A stretch of 64,000 nt of DNA from positions 104,063,001 to 104,127,000 of the forward strand of contig CM071594.1 in assembly GCA_036435485.1 (NCBI GenBank), written 5' to 3'. The notes beneath the pieces are model-generated. The model saw only the letters and a program-made list of their open reading frames with translations, made no database searches and was not told the DNA's origin. The DNA comes from Saposhnikovia divaricata. Its lineage: Eukaryota; Streptophyta; Magnoliopsida; Apiales; Apiaceae. The position numbers were made by a program, and so were the translations under genes. Of this stretch, positions 9,199-20,056 are shown piece after piece (the first letter of the stretch is position 1; every line of letters begins with the position of its first letter).

Positions 9199-12100
9199 AT
9201 GGTGAGTGGCAAAAAAAGAGGGCGACCTAGCAAACAAAAGCCCCAAGAATCACAAAATGAGAGCACCGAAATTAAAGCAAATGAGTATGAAAAAATGAGA
9301 CAACAAAGAATCAAAGAGAATAAAGCAAGAATGGAGCAGATGGGTATTTTAGAACTCTCAAAAAATCTCAGTGGTGAGTCTCAAAAAGCCCCTCCTGTGA
9401 AAAACCAAAGGGTTTCTCATAAAAAGATCCAAGCTTTACCTGATTCAACCAGAAGGTCTTCAAGGTAATTTTCTTTTTCATTTTTAATGTTTTCCCGCCT
9501 AAATTGTTTTATTTGATTAAAGATTGATTTTCTGGATTGCCCTTTTTGTTGTTTTGTTTTTTGTGTTGTTTTTTGTTAGTTGGATTGATGCATAAATGTA
9601 TCAGCTTTATGGGTTTTGTTTGTGATTTATGTTTATTAGTTGGGGTTTTGATGATTTATCTTTGTGTTTGTGTAAAGTATGGTGGAAAACAATTGAGCTT
9701 TGTATTGATGGACTAATATATGAATTGAAGATTGATAAATGAACCAGCTTTTTTTTTGGAGGGGGGGGGGTTGTGTGTGCTATGTTACTCGGGCTCGGCT
9801 ATAAGTGTCCGACATGGATACGTGTCCTAAGTGTCAGACTCGGCAACATTTTGAAAAATGTATATGTTTTTGGCTTAAAATAAGTGTCCAAGTCCAAGTG
9901 TCCCTGTTTGGGTGTCGAGTGTGTGTGTGTAAAGTTTGGTGGAAAAGAATGTATCTTTGTTTGGCTGATAATTGAATTTGAAGATGAATAGATGAATTAG
10001 CTTTATGGGTTTTGTGTGTGCGGAGATTTGTGTGATGTTTTGTGGAAAAGAATTGAGCTTTCTTTTGATGGAGTGATATATGAATAAGTTGATTAGCTTA
10101 TGTAAATAATTTTTGATTTGTATGTGTGAAGTACTTAGTGTGTTAGTCTCTTTGATGTTTGAAATACAACTAGCCCTTCTTATCGTTATCCTAGATCTGT
10201 TTTTAGATTTACAGTTCTAATTTGTATATTCGTATTTATGCAATGTCGGTTAATTGATTGGAACCAAGCTACACTAAAAACTATGTCTTTCTGTAGTATG
10301 GATTTGAGATTTTATCATACAAAAAGATACAGATTCTTCTTCTTTTTTTTGAGGTCCTATCTTCTGAATAAGTAATTGAGGTATTTATGTTCTGACTTCT
10401 GGCCTTTTCTTGTTTTGTGGTTGCTTAGACTGAATACTATGGCACGGGTTAATTATGCCGAAAAGGCACACTCTCCTAAGAAAGGCGGGAGAGCTGCCAC
10501 GAATCTTGAGATTCATATCAAACAAGGTTCAGAACCTGAGATTTATACTGCAGAGCATGAAAAACTTTTGGGTGATTGCAAGACAAAATGGGCTTTGTAT
10601 GTGGATGGATATGACAAAAGTGGGAAACGAATTTATGATCCAGTTGAAGGGAAGGGTTGCCATCAGTGCAGGTAATTTTTGACATAGTAGAAGTACTGTG
10701 TAACACGGTAGAAACTAGTTGAACAATAAAGACACTTGGCGTTAACATTAACATTGTCATAATCAAATTTGTAGTAAAAGTAAAGAGTCTAAAATTAGGT
10801 ATTGGAGGAATAATCTTTTATTCTTGTTATCATTTGGTTGACAAATATTACATACCAGTTCAGGAGAAGTGCTGGTAGATTAAAAGATGTTCTTAAGTTG
10901 TATATGGCATTTCATGGATCATATTGCCTAAAAAGTTCCAGCAGATATTTTGTGAAGGCTACGATGGTTTCCTCATTGGTTAATTACAGTTATGAGTTAT
11001 CAACCCTGGTCTGATTGCAGTAAATTTCTCTGGTGGCTCCCACATATTTATGTATCTGATAAGGAATAAAAAAGATTTTAAACGCGTAATAAAAAGTAGA
11101 CATATTCACTTACTTTATGATAACCATAACTTATATATGTATTTGACCTAATTGCTTTTTAATTTACCAATGATCTCACCAATTTCATTCTCGTTTTTCT
11201 GTTTATCTTATATGAAACCTGGTTTCATGCTTATGTTCTTAATAGATTCTGTACTGTTCACATGGAAATTTACTTGTAATTTGATAACAATATCCTTCAG
11301 GCAGAAAACTCTCGGACGACGTACTCAGTGCAGCTCTTGCAAGATAGGACTAGGGCAATTTTGTGGAGACTGTTTATTCATGAGGTACAGTGATAATAAA
11401 TCTTGAAAATTATAAAGCACATTATGTATTGATTGAAAGTTGTCTCGTAGATGCCCCCTCCACTAGGAAGTAGATGTTTTATTTAGGCTTAAGAAAGTCT
11501 GTCGCATTCATTTATGTAGTTTGTAACTGTAATAGTGGGAAACAACTGTAAGTTTGTAGTTGAAAAATGAAAAAATTGACATAAGAAAGAACAAATCAAT
11601 TTTCATGGGAAAGGATTGTATACATCGTCATGTGTCAGTTTGGAAATCTTTTTATTTATTTATTTTGTTTTTTGCAGATACGGTGAAAATGTCGTGGAAG
11701 TGAATAAGAATCCAAGCTGGATTTGCCCTGTTTGTCGGGGAATATGCAACTGCAGTCGTTGCCGAATAAGCAAAGGATGGAAACCTACTGGTTCCATCTA
11801 TAAAAAGGTTAAACACATCTCCTTGCTGTACTTTGAATGTTTATTTTATTGGATAATCTGCCCCTCTGTTTTTTTTTTGGGTATGTGACAGTTTTTAATG
11901 CATTAGATATTTAAATATATGGGGAGGGGGAGTGGGGATTCCAACCCATGACCTTTGGCCATGCGGGAGGGATACGAGCCGTGCCACTAGGCTATCAACC
12001 AATCCTCGTCTCCGGTTTTTTCCCCCATTAATAATAGTTTGAGTGGATGTTTGTGTTACTTAACAATTTCGCTTTATTCAGTTGTGTTTTATCTGTTTTC

Positions 12101-12506
12101 TATTAAAATTTACCTTCATCTGGGTAGTTGAACTTGATATAACGTTTACATGGGATGTTAATAATAGGAAGCCAAAAATTGTTGTAGGAGTACCAACAAG
12201 TCAATTTTATGATCATTTCAGGTGAAACATCTTGGGTTCAAATCTGTAGCACATTATCTCATTCAAAGCCAACTAGCTCGAACAACCCAAGAAGAGCCAG
12301 CTAAAGAACATCCACATCTTCGAAACGGGTCGTTGGCTACTGCAAGTGGAGAATCTGAGCCAGATGATGGGAACCCACAATCAAATGACACCAGGAGCGA
12401 AGAGATAGAAGAGGACAGCGATCTTGGCAGCACTGACAGTGGTACATACAACCAAGATGAAAACAGCGAAGATTATGATACCGTCGACAATGATGAAGAG
12501 AAGTGA
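9199..12506 (+). CDS. CDCA7: CDCA7-like zinc-finger protein (zf-4CXXC_R1), five exons
   Basis: Exons read as 9199-9464, 10429-10671, 11301-11384, 11678-11807 and 12222-12506. All junctions are GT/AG and in phase, giving 335 aa. The N-terminus has an AT-hook-like KKRGRPSK (residues 5-12). The C-terminal half carries the 11-cysteine R1 domain: CHQC (166-169), CSSC (180-183), CGDC (191-194), CPVC (214-217) and CNCSRC (221-226), ending in GWKPTGSIYKK. The tail is acidic (many D/E). In animals CDCA7 recruits the remodeller HELLS to DNA, and plant homologues are linked to DDM1 and DNA methylation (family knowledge), so a nuclear chromatin role is inferred. The start follows AGCAAAAATGG context. Intron 4 holds a SINE-like insertion. 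The domain assignment is firm; the exact paralogue is unknown. Confidence 0.9.
11869..12008 (-). mobile_element. tRNA-related SINE-like insertion in intron 4 of the CDCA7-like gene
   Basis: On the minus strand there is a perfect box A (TAGCCTAGTGG, 11984-11994) and a box B-like GGTTGGAATCC (11938-11948, one mismatch to GGTTCGANTCC). An A-rich tail follows, seen as the plus-strand T-run at about 11869-11878. The order and spacing are those of a SINE head. A target duplication was not found. Confidence 0.5.
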
Positions 12507-15290
12507 AGAGGATTGGATGGTAAGAATATTTTGAATCTCCTGGAGGCATAATTATAACGTGCTGCTCTAAGTGTTATCTGACTAGCTTCTAACAAACTTA
12601 AAAAAAATCGATGCCTACGTGTGTGCTTTAATATAAGTGTTCTCTCACCTTTTCCACCTTCTCGTGTTATGAACTATTAATTGATAATTTTGTAGCTTTT
12701 TTGAGTTATAAGCATGAATTATGTATTAATGATAATCTATTTACATTTTATACTAATAGTTGTTTCGTATAGAGATAAATTCCTACCCTAATATATATGG
12801 TATATCATATAACCATGTTTTATGCATATGTTATGTACTTTTTTTTTTGTTATATTCAGAAGGGGATCTTTTGAATTATAAGCGAATTACGTCTATAGTT
12901 AATTATTATATTATGCATACAAGATTGAACTCAACTGAGAAGATTTGTATTAGTAGTATGATTAATGATATTGATTCTGATGCTGTTGATATAACATTTT
13001 AACTGACCTTTACATGATATATAAGCAAGTGCAACTGTTCGTACTAGCATTAATTAGATTAGTTTTTTGGTATCATATGTGCAAAGCTGTGATTGTAATT
13101 TTGGTGTCATACGGAGTTATTGATTGTTCCGTACATGTTTCTGTACATGATACCTATGACAATTATCGAGGTGTATTTTTATCCCTTTATAACGATGTTG
13201 TCCTGTTCATGACTCGGTGCATCAACCAGTGATGAAAGGGAGACCTAGTGTTCATATATGCTATTATAGGGAGTGAAATTTTTCCATACACATTTTCATG
13301 CATGATTTATCTATTATTAATATTGCATGTTTGGAAAATTGTAATTTATGCAATAAATATTGTACAAACTCATGTAGAAAAAGATTAAATCTTCTTGATA
13401 AGGTATTTACTGCTCGAAACTACCAAGCAATGTTAGGTTTACTCATTGACCAGTACTACCGGACCGGTGGAAAGGCTACTGCTTATACATTGTTTATGTA
13501 TGCACATTACTCTACTGTAGTCTTGTACGCGTGAACAGGTCACAAAAAGTAATGATAGCTAATTACTAGCACATTTTTTTTATTTATTATCTTCTAATTG
13601 TACATGCAACAAGTATCACAATAAGTATCTAGAACCTGAAAATTCTGATCTTTGATGCTGTTCTGTCTCTATTAGCATGCAACAAACTTGAGAAGACTTT
13701 ATCTATAGCATGACAGCGATATAATGCTGTGTAGCTAACTTTCAACTGATTTACTGTTAGCAAGGTGCCATTTTTTGTTTTAGTGTTATTTATGTATGTA
13801 TGATTTCTGGAACAGGTAAAATCTTGTAGCTTGTTGAGTAGGTGATGCAGCTGACAAAGAAACTTCCGAGGTTAAATGAAGAGGGCAGTGGTACGCATTT
13901 TTTTGAAAGTTCAATTGATGAGAAATTGACTTGAACCCAACATATAATCATATATATAGTGTTTGGCACCTGACTTGTTTTCCATCAAGTATTTGGAACA
14001 TCTATGAGCAAGCTTGTACTTTGGTACTGATATTCAGCTGCCTTTGCCTGTTATGATGTTGTAATTTTGTAGCTTTTTAAAGTTACATGCGGTTACAAGT
14101 GATATACCTGTCCTAATTTCTGTTAAGGGCTTTGTCATATTCAAAGAAAATTTCAAGCTGACATATATGGTTTATTAAGCACTCATGTTCATGTTTTAAT
14201 TTGTCCGTACATATTTTTCATAATTGGTATTAGCTTGTATGAGGTTAGTTCAAGTACATAAAGATAATTACATTTATGGAGAATTTAGAGTTAAAGAATC
14301 TGATACATTAAGTCAAATCTATTAGTTTTTTTTTCAAATGAGATACTGCAATAATGATAGTAAATGGTCATAATTTTACAACTTCATTTGTTAATATTGT
14401 ATATCCTATTACTCCCTCCGTCCCAAAAAGAATGACCCTTTGACTTTTTCACGCATTTCAATGTGCTCGATTGAGGTACTTGTAAATATATATTTTTTAA
14501 TATTTTTGTTTTGTATTAAAATATAGATCCTATATTTTTATACAAAACAAAAAAAATAAAAAAATATTACTTATAAGTAGCTCAACCGAGCGCATTGAAA
14601 TGCGTGAAAAAGTCAGAGGGTCATTCTTTTTGGGACTTTTTGGGACGGAGGTAGTATATCATTTTGTTTATAAAGCAGGATTTTATAAAAAGGATAGGTA
14701 CAGTAAGTAGTAGCTCTATTCTAATATAGTAACAGTCTACAATTTATTGAATTCTATAAGTCAAAAGTGTGGTTATGTTCTAGTTAAACTTATTATTTTA
14801 TATATATAAAATGGTAGTATTTTTAATTTCTGAAGTCAAATGTTCAAACCTTAATGGTTCTAATTATAAAAGTACATGCTTAAGAAGATCATATTTTTAA
14901 TATTATCAATAAATTAAATCAAAAGTTTATTAATAAACTATTTATTAGTCCCATAATTAATTCCAAAATAATAAACAATGAAATGGTTTTAATAATAAGA
15001 TATAGGTTAGTACCATCTATAAAAATCAACAAATAAGGGTTGTTAATTTATTAATCAGAACAATTAATCTCCAGCTTCCTTACTCATGATATGACTCAGT
15101 CATGTCTATATACAGTAAACTATTTATGCAAATTAAGTAAAAACCAAAGAAAATATTAGATACTCCTAAACAAAACATTTATACCTCCGAAAATCTATGG
15201 TGAAATATTGGATTCCAGGATTATAGTGTGCTAATTGTGGTAATTTTAATCAACAGCCTCTCAATATTCTTGAGGTCATCTTTCTGTCAA
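12507..15290. other. Intergenic region between CDCA7-like and LRR-extensin genes
   Basis: AT-rich, with several short open frames that lack family resemblance. The part just after 12506 is probably 3' UTR of the upstream gene; GGTAAGAA at 12518-12525 could be a 3'-UTR splice donor. The only defined element is the Stowaway at 14412-14654. Confidence 0.5.
14412..14654. mobile_element. Stowaway-like MITE (Tc1/mariner), 243 bp
   Basis: Left terminal repeat CTCCCTCCGTCCC and right terminal repeat GGGACGGAGGTAG are inverted copies, flanked by TA on both sides (14410-14411 and 14655-14656). The subterminal ATGACCCTTTGAC... and its inverse extend the hairpin. Non-coding. Confidence 0.9.
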
Positions 15291-15295
15291 CCATC

Positions 15296-15300
15296 TATAT
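15296..15300 (+). promoter_or_regulatory. Putative TATA box of the LRR-extensin gene
   Basis: TCTATATACC, 66 bp upstream of the ATG at 15366. Assigned from spacing and motif only. Confidence 0.35.
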
Positions 15301-15365
15301 ACCTTCCATACATTGGCAACTAGTATAAGCAGCCTTGGGCCTGTCCAAGGAAGGTCTTGAAAAGC

Positions 15366-17522
15366 ATGGCTTTTCCTACGATTATGAAGGCCTTTGGCTG
15401 CCTTCTTTTGCTCTCTATATTTTCTTTTTCATTTGTTTCATCAACTTTTGAAGAAGTTCCTGAAGGTTCTGACGGGGTTGATCTCCATGTCACCTTTGAC
15501 AATCCCAGGCTTAGGAAGGCTTACATTGCCCTTCAAGCATGGAAAAAAGCTATATTTTCAGACCCAAAATGTATGACAGAAAACTGGGTTGGCCCTAATG
15601 TTTGCTCATATAACGGTGTGTTTTGTGAGCGAGCATTAGATGATCCGAATTTGACTGTTGTTGCTGGTATCGATCTTAACGGTGGAGATATCGCTGGACA
15701 TTTAGTGACACAACTTGGCCTCTTAACAGATATCGCTCTTTTCCATATTAATTCTAATCGATTCTGTGGGATTATTCCTGAAGAGTTCTCCAAGTTGACA
15801 CTTTTACATGAATTTGATGTGAGCAACAACAGATTTGTTGGTACATTTCCGAAAGTTGTTATTGGGTTGCCCGCCCTCAAGTACCTCGATCTTCGATTTA
15901 ATGATTTTGAAGGGCCATTGCCTTCAGAACTTTTTGATAAGCCTCTGGATGCTTTGTTCTTGAATAACAATCGATTCTCGTCTAACATTCCTGAAAATAT
16001 TGGAAATTCACCTGTTTCAGTGATTGTTTTGGCCAACAACGAATTTGCAGGTTGTTTGCCTAAGAGTATTGGAAAAATGGACAAGACATTGAATGAGTTG
16101 ATTTTCTTGAATAATAACTTCACTGGTTGTTTGCCCGAAGAACTTGGAATGTTAGGAAATCTGGATGTGTTTGATATCAGCTATAACAACTATATTGGGA
16201 CATTACCGAAGACCTTAGGAGGGTTGAAACAATTAACTAGAATTGACATTGGACACAACAACTTCTCTGGGTCAGTTCCGGACTCTGTCTGTGCATTGCC
16301 AAGCTTACAGAACTTCACATACTCTTACAACTATTTCCGAGAGGAGATGAAAGCTTGTTTAACAACAAGACCTAACCTTGTGTTCGATTTCAAGAAAAAT
16401 TGTTTGCCTGACAAACCAGACCAAAGAACTCCGCAGGAATGTTTCCCTGTGGTTAGGAATCCTGTCAACTGTGAAGCTGTTGGCTGCAGAGCAAGTCCCC
16501 TGCACCCAAGCCCTGTTGATAGTCCTCCTTCACGACCAAAACATGAACCTCCATCAACACCTAAAGTGACCCCATCACCACCAAAACCACAACCCCCAGC
16601 TCAGCCAAGTCCTGCACCTTCTGATGAAAAACCAGTAACTCGTACACCAACTCCAAAACCTGAACCACCTAAGGCTTCCACCCAACCAAGTCCCAAGCCC
16701 ACACCAGCTCCTCCCGTAGTCAAACCAAGTCCATCACCACAGCCTGTTCCATCTCCACCCCCACCCGTCGCCTCACCTCCACCACCGGTTCATTCACCTC
16801 CACCACCTGTCGCCTCACCTCCACCACCGGTTCATTCACCTCCACCACCTGTCGCCTCACCTCCACCACAGGTTCATTCACCTCCACCACCTGTCACCTC
16901 ACCTCCACCACCTGTTGCCTCACCTCCACCACCTGTCGCCTCACCTCCACCACCGGTTCATTCACCCCCACCACCTGTCGCCTCACCTCCACCACCGGTT
17001 CATTCACCTCCACCACCTGTTGCCTCACCCCCACCACCAGTTCATTCACCCCCACCACCCTCACCGTCACCTCCACCACCAGTTCCTTCACCTCCTCCAC
17101 CGGTTGCTTCACCTCCACCACCGTTTGCTTCACCTCCACCACCGTCACCTCCTCCACCGGTTCCTTCACCTCCCCCACCAGTCCACTCACCTCCACCACC
17201 CTCACCCCCTCCACCAGTTCCTTCCCCTCCACCACCCTCGCCACCCCCACCCGTACACTCCCCACCCCCACCTGTCAACTCCCCGCCACCACCCGTCCAG
17301 TCTCCGCCACCACCCGTTCGCTCTCCACCACCACCCGTCCACTCCCCGCCACCACCAGTCCACTCCCCCCCACCACCTGTCCAATCACCACCTCCTGCTC
17401 CAGTTCATTCTCCACCACCCACCCCTCTACCATCACCACCACCAGCAGATGATTTCATCTTGCCACCCAACATAGGAGCTCTTTACTCATCACCACCTCC
17501 ACCTATGTTCCAAGGCTACTAA
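15366..17522 (+). CDS. Leucine-rich repeat extensin (LRX/PEX-type cell-wall protein)
   Basis: Single-exon frame of 718 aa from the ATG at 15366 (the frame is open a little upstream but with no ATG). Residues 1-26 form a secretory signal peptide (hydrophobic core GCLLLLSIFSFSF). Residues about 30-375 are the LRX head: WVGPNVCSYNGVFC, then about ten LRRs with LALFHINSNRFCG-type repeats, then a cysteine-rich hinge (KNCLPDKPDQR..QECFP). From about residue 380 to the end is a proline-rich extensin tail dominated by SPPPPV[AH] blocks and ending SSPPPPMFQGY. LRX proteins are apoplastic, bind RALF peptides through the LRR head, and anchor to the wall through hydroxyproline-rich tails (family knowledge). 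The C-terminus resembles pollen PEX members, which would predict pollen expression, but this is an inference. The tail DNA is a 42-bp-type internal repeat. Confidence 0.93.
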   Translation: MAFPTIMKAFGCLLLLSIFSFSFVSSTFEEVPEGSDGVDLHVTFDNPRLRKAYIALQAWKKAIFSDPKCMTENWVGPNVCSYNGVFCERALDDPNLTVVAGIDLNGGDIAGHLVTQLGLLTDIALFHINSNRFCGIIPEEFSKLTLLHEFDVSNNRFVGTFPKVVIGLPALKYLDLRFNDFEGPLPSELFDKPLDALFLNNNRFSSNIPENIGNSPVSVIVLANNEFAGCLPKSIGKMDKTLNELIFLNNNFTGCLPEELGMLGNLDVFDISYNNYIGTLPKTLGGLKQLTRIDIGHNNFSGSVPDSVCALPSLQNFTYSYNYFREEMKACLTTRPNLVFDFKKNCLPDKPDQRTPQECFPVVRNPVNCEAVGCRASPLHPSPVDSPPSRPKHEPPSTPKVTPSPPKPQPPAQPSPAPSDEKPVTRTPTPKPEPPKASTQPSPKPTPAPPVVKPSPSPQPVPSPPPPVASPPPPVHSPPPPVASPPPPVHSPPPPVASPPPQVHSPPPPVTSPPPPVASPPPPVASPPPPVHSPPPPVASPPPPVHSPPPPVASPPPPVHSPPPPSPSPPPPVPSPPPPVASPPPPFASPPPPSPPPPVPSPPPPVHSPPPPSPPPPVPSPPPPSPPPPVHSPPPPVNSPPPPVQSPPPPVRSPPPPVHSPPPPVHSPPPPVQSPPPAPVHSPPPTPLPSPPPADDFILPPNIGALYSSPPPPMFQGY
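16750..17440 (+). repeat. Tandem repeats coding for SPPPP blocks in the extensin tail
   Basis: Units of roughly 42 bp encode VASPPPPVHSPPPP, imperfectly repeated, with shorter SPPPPV units towards the 3' end. The highly biased composition gives long spurious frames on the opposite strand and in other frames. Confidence 0.9.
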
Positions 17523-17925
17523 AGCAACAAGCAGTGCTCGTTCATATTCTTGATCAATGTAACTATCATTGTAATTTCATCACAAGAAAACAGAAAAAAA
17601 CATGTGCCGTTGAACTCAGCATGGAATGATATATAATTCTTTCTTCAGTATCTTTAACAATGTTGTTCCTTTGTCCTGTTATTTGGCCAAGTTAAAAGAG
17701 CTTAGATAACGAGTCTCACAAAATTAAGTTACGAGGACTTAAAATGTATATTATGCCTGTTTGGTAATGCGCTTTACAGTATCCAAATATTTCATTTCAG
17801 TTTATCTGCATAGTAAGGATTGAAAACTGACAATAAAGGCCAAACACCATGCGGTGATATTAAGATTGTTTAATGTAGCTTATAAAATTTGCAGAATGTT
17901 TAACATCTGTGCTATCAAGTTGGAT

Positions 17926-18270
17926 TTTTTTTTTTTTTGGGAAGCTCTTTCATGGGTCTTAAAGTATCCAGGAAGAAGGGTGTTGCTCGAAACAGACTCA
18001 TTGCTTACAGCAAATGCGGTAAATGGTCGTTGTGAGAACCTACTGGAACTGGGACACATAGTTGATCAGTGCAAGAGGTTGATTCAAAGTCTACCTACAG
18101 TCCGTGTTAGTCATATTAGAAAGCAAGCCAATAGGGTGGCACATAGCATTGCTAGGATACCCTGTTCATTGTATTGCTTTATTGTGTTTTCATCTCCTCC
18201 TACACATTTGGTGGAGACCATTTTCAGTGAGTCTTTGAATTAATGAAAGAGAAGTTTTTTTCAAAAAAAA
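17926..18270 (+). mobile_element. 5'-truncated LINE copy carrying an RNase H-like fragment
   Basis: A frame through 17939-18242 encodes WEALSWVLKYPGRRVLLETD, then VRVSHIRKQANRVAHSIAR, the RVT_3/RNase H-like C-terminal domain of plant L1-type LINEs. The frame is followed by an A-rich tail (18261-18272). The 9-bp sequence AAGTTGGAT flanks both sides (17917-17925 and 18271-18279), a target duplication proving retroposition. A T-run of about 14 bases lies at the truncated 5' junction. It is dead as an element: only the last domain is present. Confidence 0.85.
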
Positions 18271-18394
18271 AAGTTGGATAATTTTTTAGCTTGGACTAAC
18301 TAAAGTGGTTGATTTTATTCTTATAGCAGAAAACACAATCACGAATCATTCATGAAGCTTGCTTAGAATCCAAGACGTAGAAAATTTAGTTACT

Positions 18395-18514
18395 ATAAAC
18401 ATCATACATAATAGATGATAGAAGTCATTGGCAACTAATGATACATCAACCCAGATAAACATCATTCATAATAGATGATAGAAGTCATTGGCAACTAATG
18501 ATACATCAACCCAG
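18395..18514. repeat. 60-bp tandem duplication
   Basis: Two copies with a period of exactly 60 bp (18395-18454, 18455-18514), each ending ACATCAACCCAG, with one visible mismatch (CATACATA versus CATTCATA). Confidence 0.9.
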
Positions 18515-19832
18515 TAGTCAGTACACTTTCATGAAAAGAGTAAAACAGAGTTTCGAAACCTCGAGATATAGTTACTTATTTATCAAGAATATTGGAAAAG
18601 AAAGTTCCTTGAATCAAGGTACCCCATAAGTATTGTGCGAAACCAATTCACAGAAATTTGGATTTACAAACTATAAATTGGATACTCGTTCAGTCTCCTA
18701 CGATCATATATTGTCACCTTATTAATTTGTTGTCCTCGATTTGTACCTACTTGATGTAAAATTATCTTCTGGACGATCCAAAAAAACAGCTGGATGACAA
18801 ACTCTTTTTTCCTCGCTCAATCCAAAAAAACTGCTGGACGACAAACTCTTTTTTTTTTCTCCCTCAATCGTCCAAATAGCTCCTCACTTCCTAAATTCCT
18901 TGTAACCTGCCACCATGATATACACAATTTTTGCGCGATTTTTAGGTTTTTTGGCAGATATGTGCTTATCACTTCTAGTTTATAGTAGGTTTTTTATAGG
19001 AGCTTTCTTCTCATCACTTTTGATTTATAAATTCTTTAACGGCTCTCTCCTCATCTTCTCGTCACTTCCGGTTCTATCTCTATCAGGTACAAGTTTTTCT
19101 ATACCTTGTTGGTGTCTTGTTTTTATATGTATTGCTTTTGTTTTGATCAATATTATCCCTCATTTAATCAAATTCTGATATTGTCAAATGCCAACAGTAG
19201 TAAGAATAGATGTCCAGGCCTTTTCCTTCAAAAAGAAAAAAAAAGATGTCCAGGTCTTTAGTAGTATAAATATTCTCTCATCCATCCATGTTTGAATAAA
19301 ATAGGAGAAACTACAGCTTAATTGGGATTATACCTGTGTGAAAGTCGTGAGAAAACATTTTAGGTGACCACAGGTAAAAATTTCGTATTTTGATAATTTT
19401 TTTATACACGTATTTAATGTATGTTTGAGATTCTTTAAGTTGCAAAAAAAAAAAGTTAACTTTTTTCAAAAAAAAAGTCAACTTTTTTCAAAAAAAAGTT
19501 AAGAATCTCTAACTTTGTCTTAAAGTGCCGGTTTGACAAATCTTAAGATGAACTTATAAGTTACTTATTTCGGAAAAAAAATCGTATTTACATACTTTTT
19601 TTAGAGAAAAATGTGTATGGAGAGTTTAATATTCGTTATCTTGCGAAAATAAGTTAATTATTTCAGAAAAAAGTACATATTTCCTAACTTTTACTTATTC
19701 TGGAAAAAAGTTTTCCCAAACACCCCATATATCATCATATTTATCTATCTGGTTACCCTAAAAAAAAATCTATCTGGTTTCCTGGTTAATCAAACAGCCA
19801 AATCATCATATTTATCTATCTGGTTTCCTGGT
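18515..19832. other. Non-genic stretch before the second Copia element
   Basis: Short local duplications are visible: an AGCTGGATGACAAACTC-like word twice around 18787-18848, GTTAAC/GTCAACTTTTTTC words at 19455-19500, and ATTTATCTATCTGGTTTCC words around 19740-19830. No gene recognised. Confidence 0.5.
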
Positions 19833-20056
19833 TGACACAAAGATAAATGATGTATGTATATATTCTAGACATACATGAGAAAACTGTATATAGAAATGAA
19901 TAATAGTTTTTGTTACAGAGTTCAGCAACATACATAGGTATTTATACTACTAACAGAAACGTTGACTTAGTCTAACAAACTATTGACCCTAACTAACTCC
20001 TTGCTCCTTCATTGGTTGTTGAGCTGTCACCATAGTCATTGGCTGACTGTATAACA
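19833..20056 (-). repeat. 3' LTR of Copia element A
   Basis: 224 bp. On the minus strand it is preceded by the polypurine tract TTGAGGGGGGA (about 20057-20067) and starts TGTTATACAG. It matches the other two LTRs of this cluster with scattered substitutions. Confidence 0.92.

Noticed and set aside
12760..13534. Several plus-strand frames of 70-80 codons downstream of the CDCA7-like gene
   Set aside because: Composition is AT-driven, with no family resemblance, no splice structure and no conserved motif.
15357..15365. Upstream start for the LRR-extensin at 15357
   Set aside because: That codon is TTG; the first ATG in frame is 15366 and it leads straight into the signal peptide.
16894..17278. 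Long antisense and alternate-frame open frames (glycine-rich, valine-rich, histidine-rich) over the extensin tail
   Set aside because: They are by-products of the CCACCTCCA-type repeats; the sense frame has a signal peptide, LRR head and family-typical C-terminus.
18395..18514. CRISPR-like or satellite array
   Set aside because: Only two adjacent 60-bp copies without spacers; a simple tandem duplication in a plant genome.
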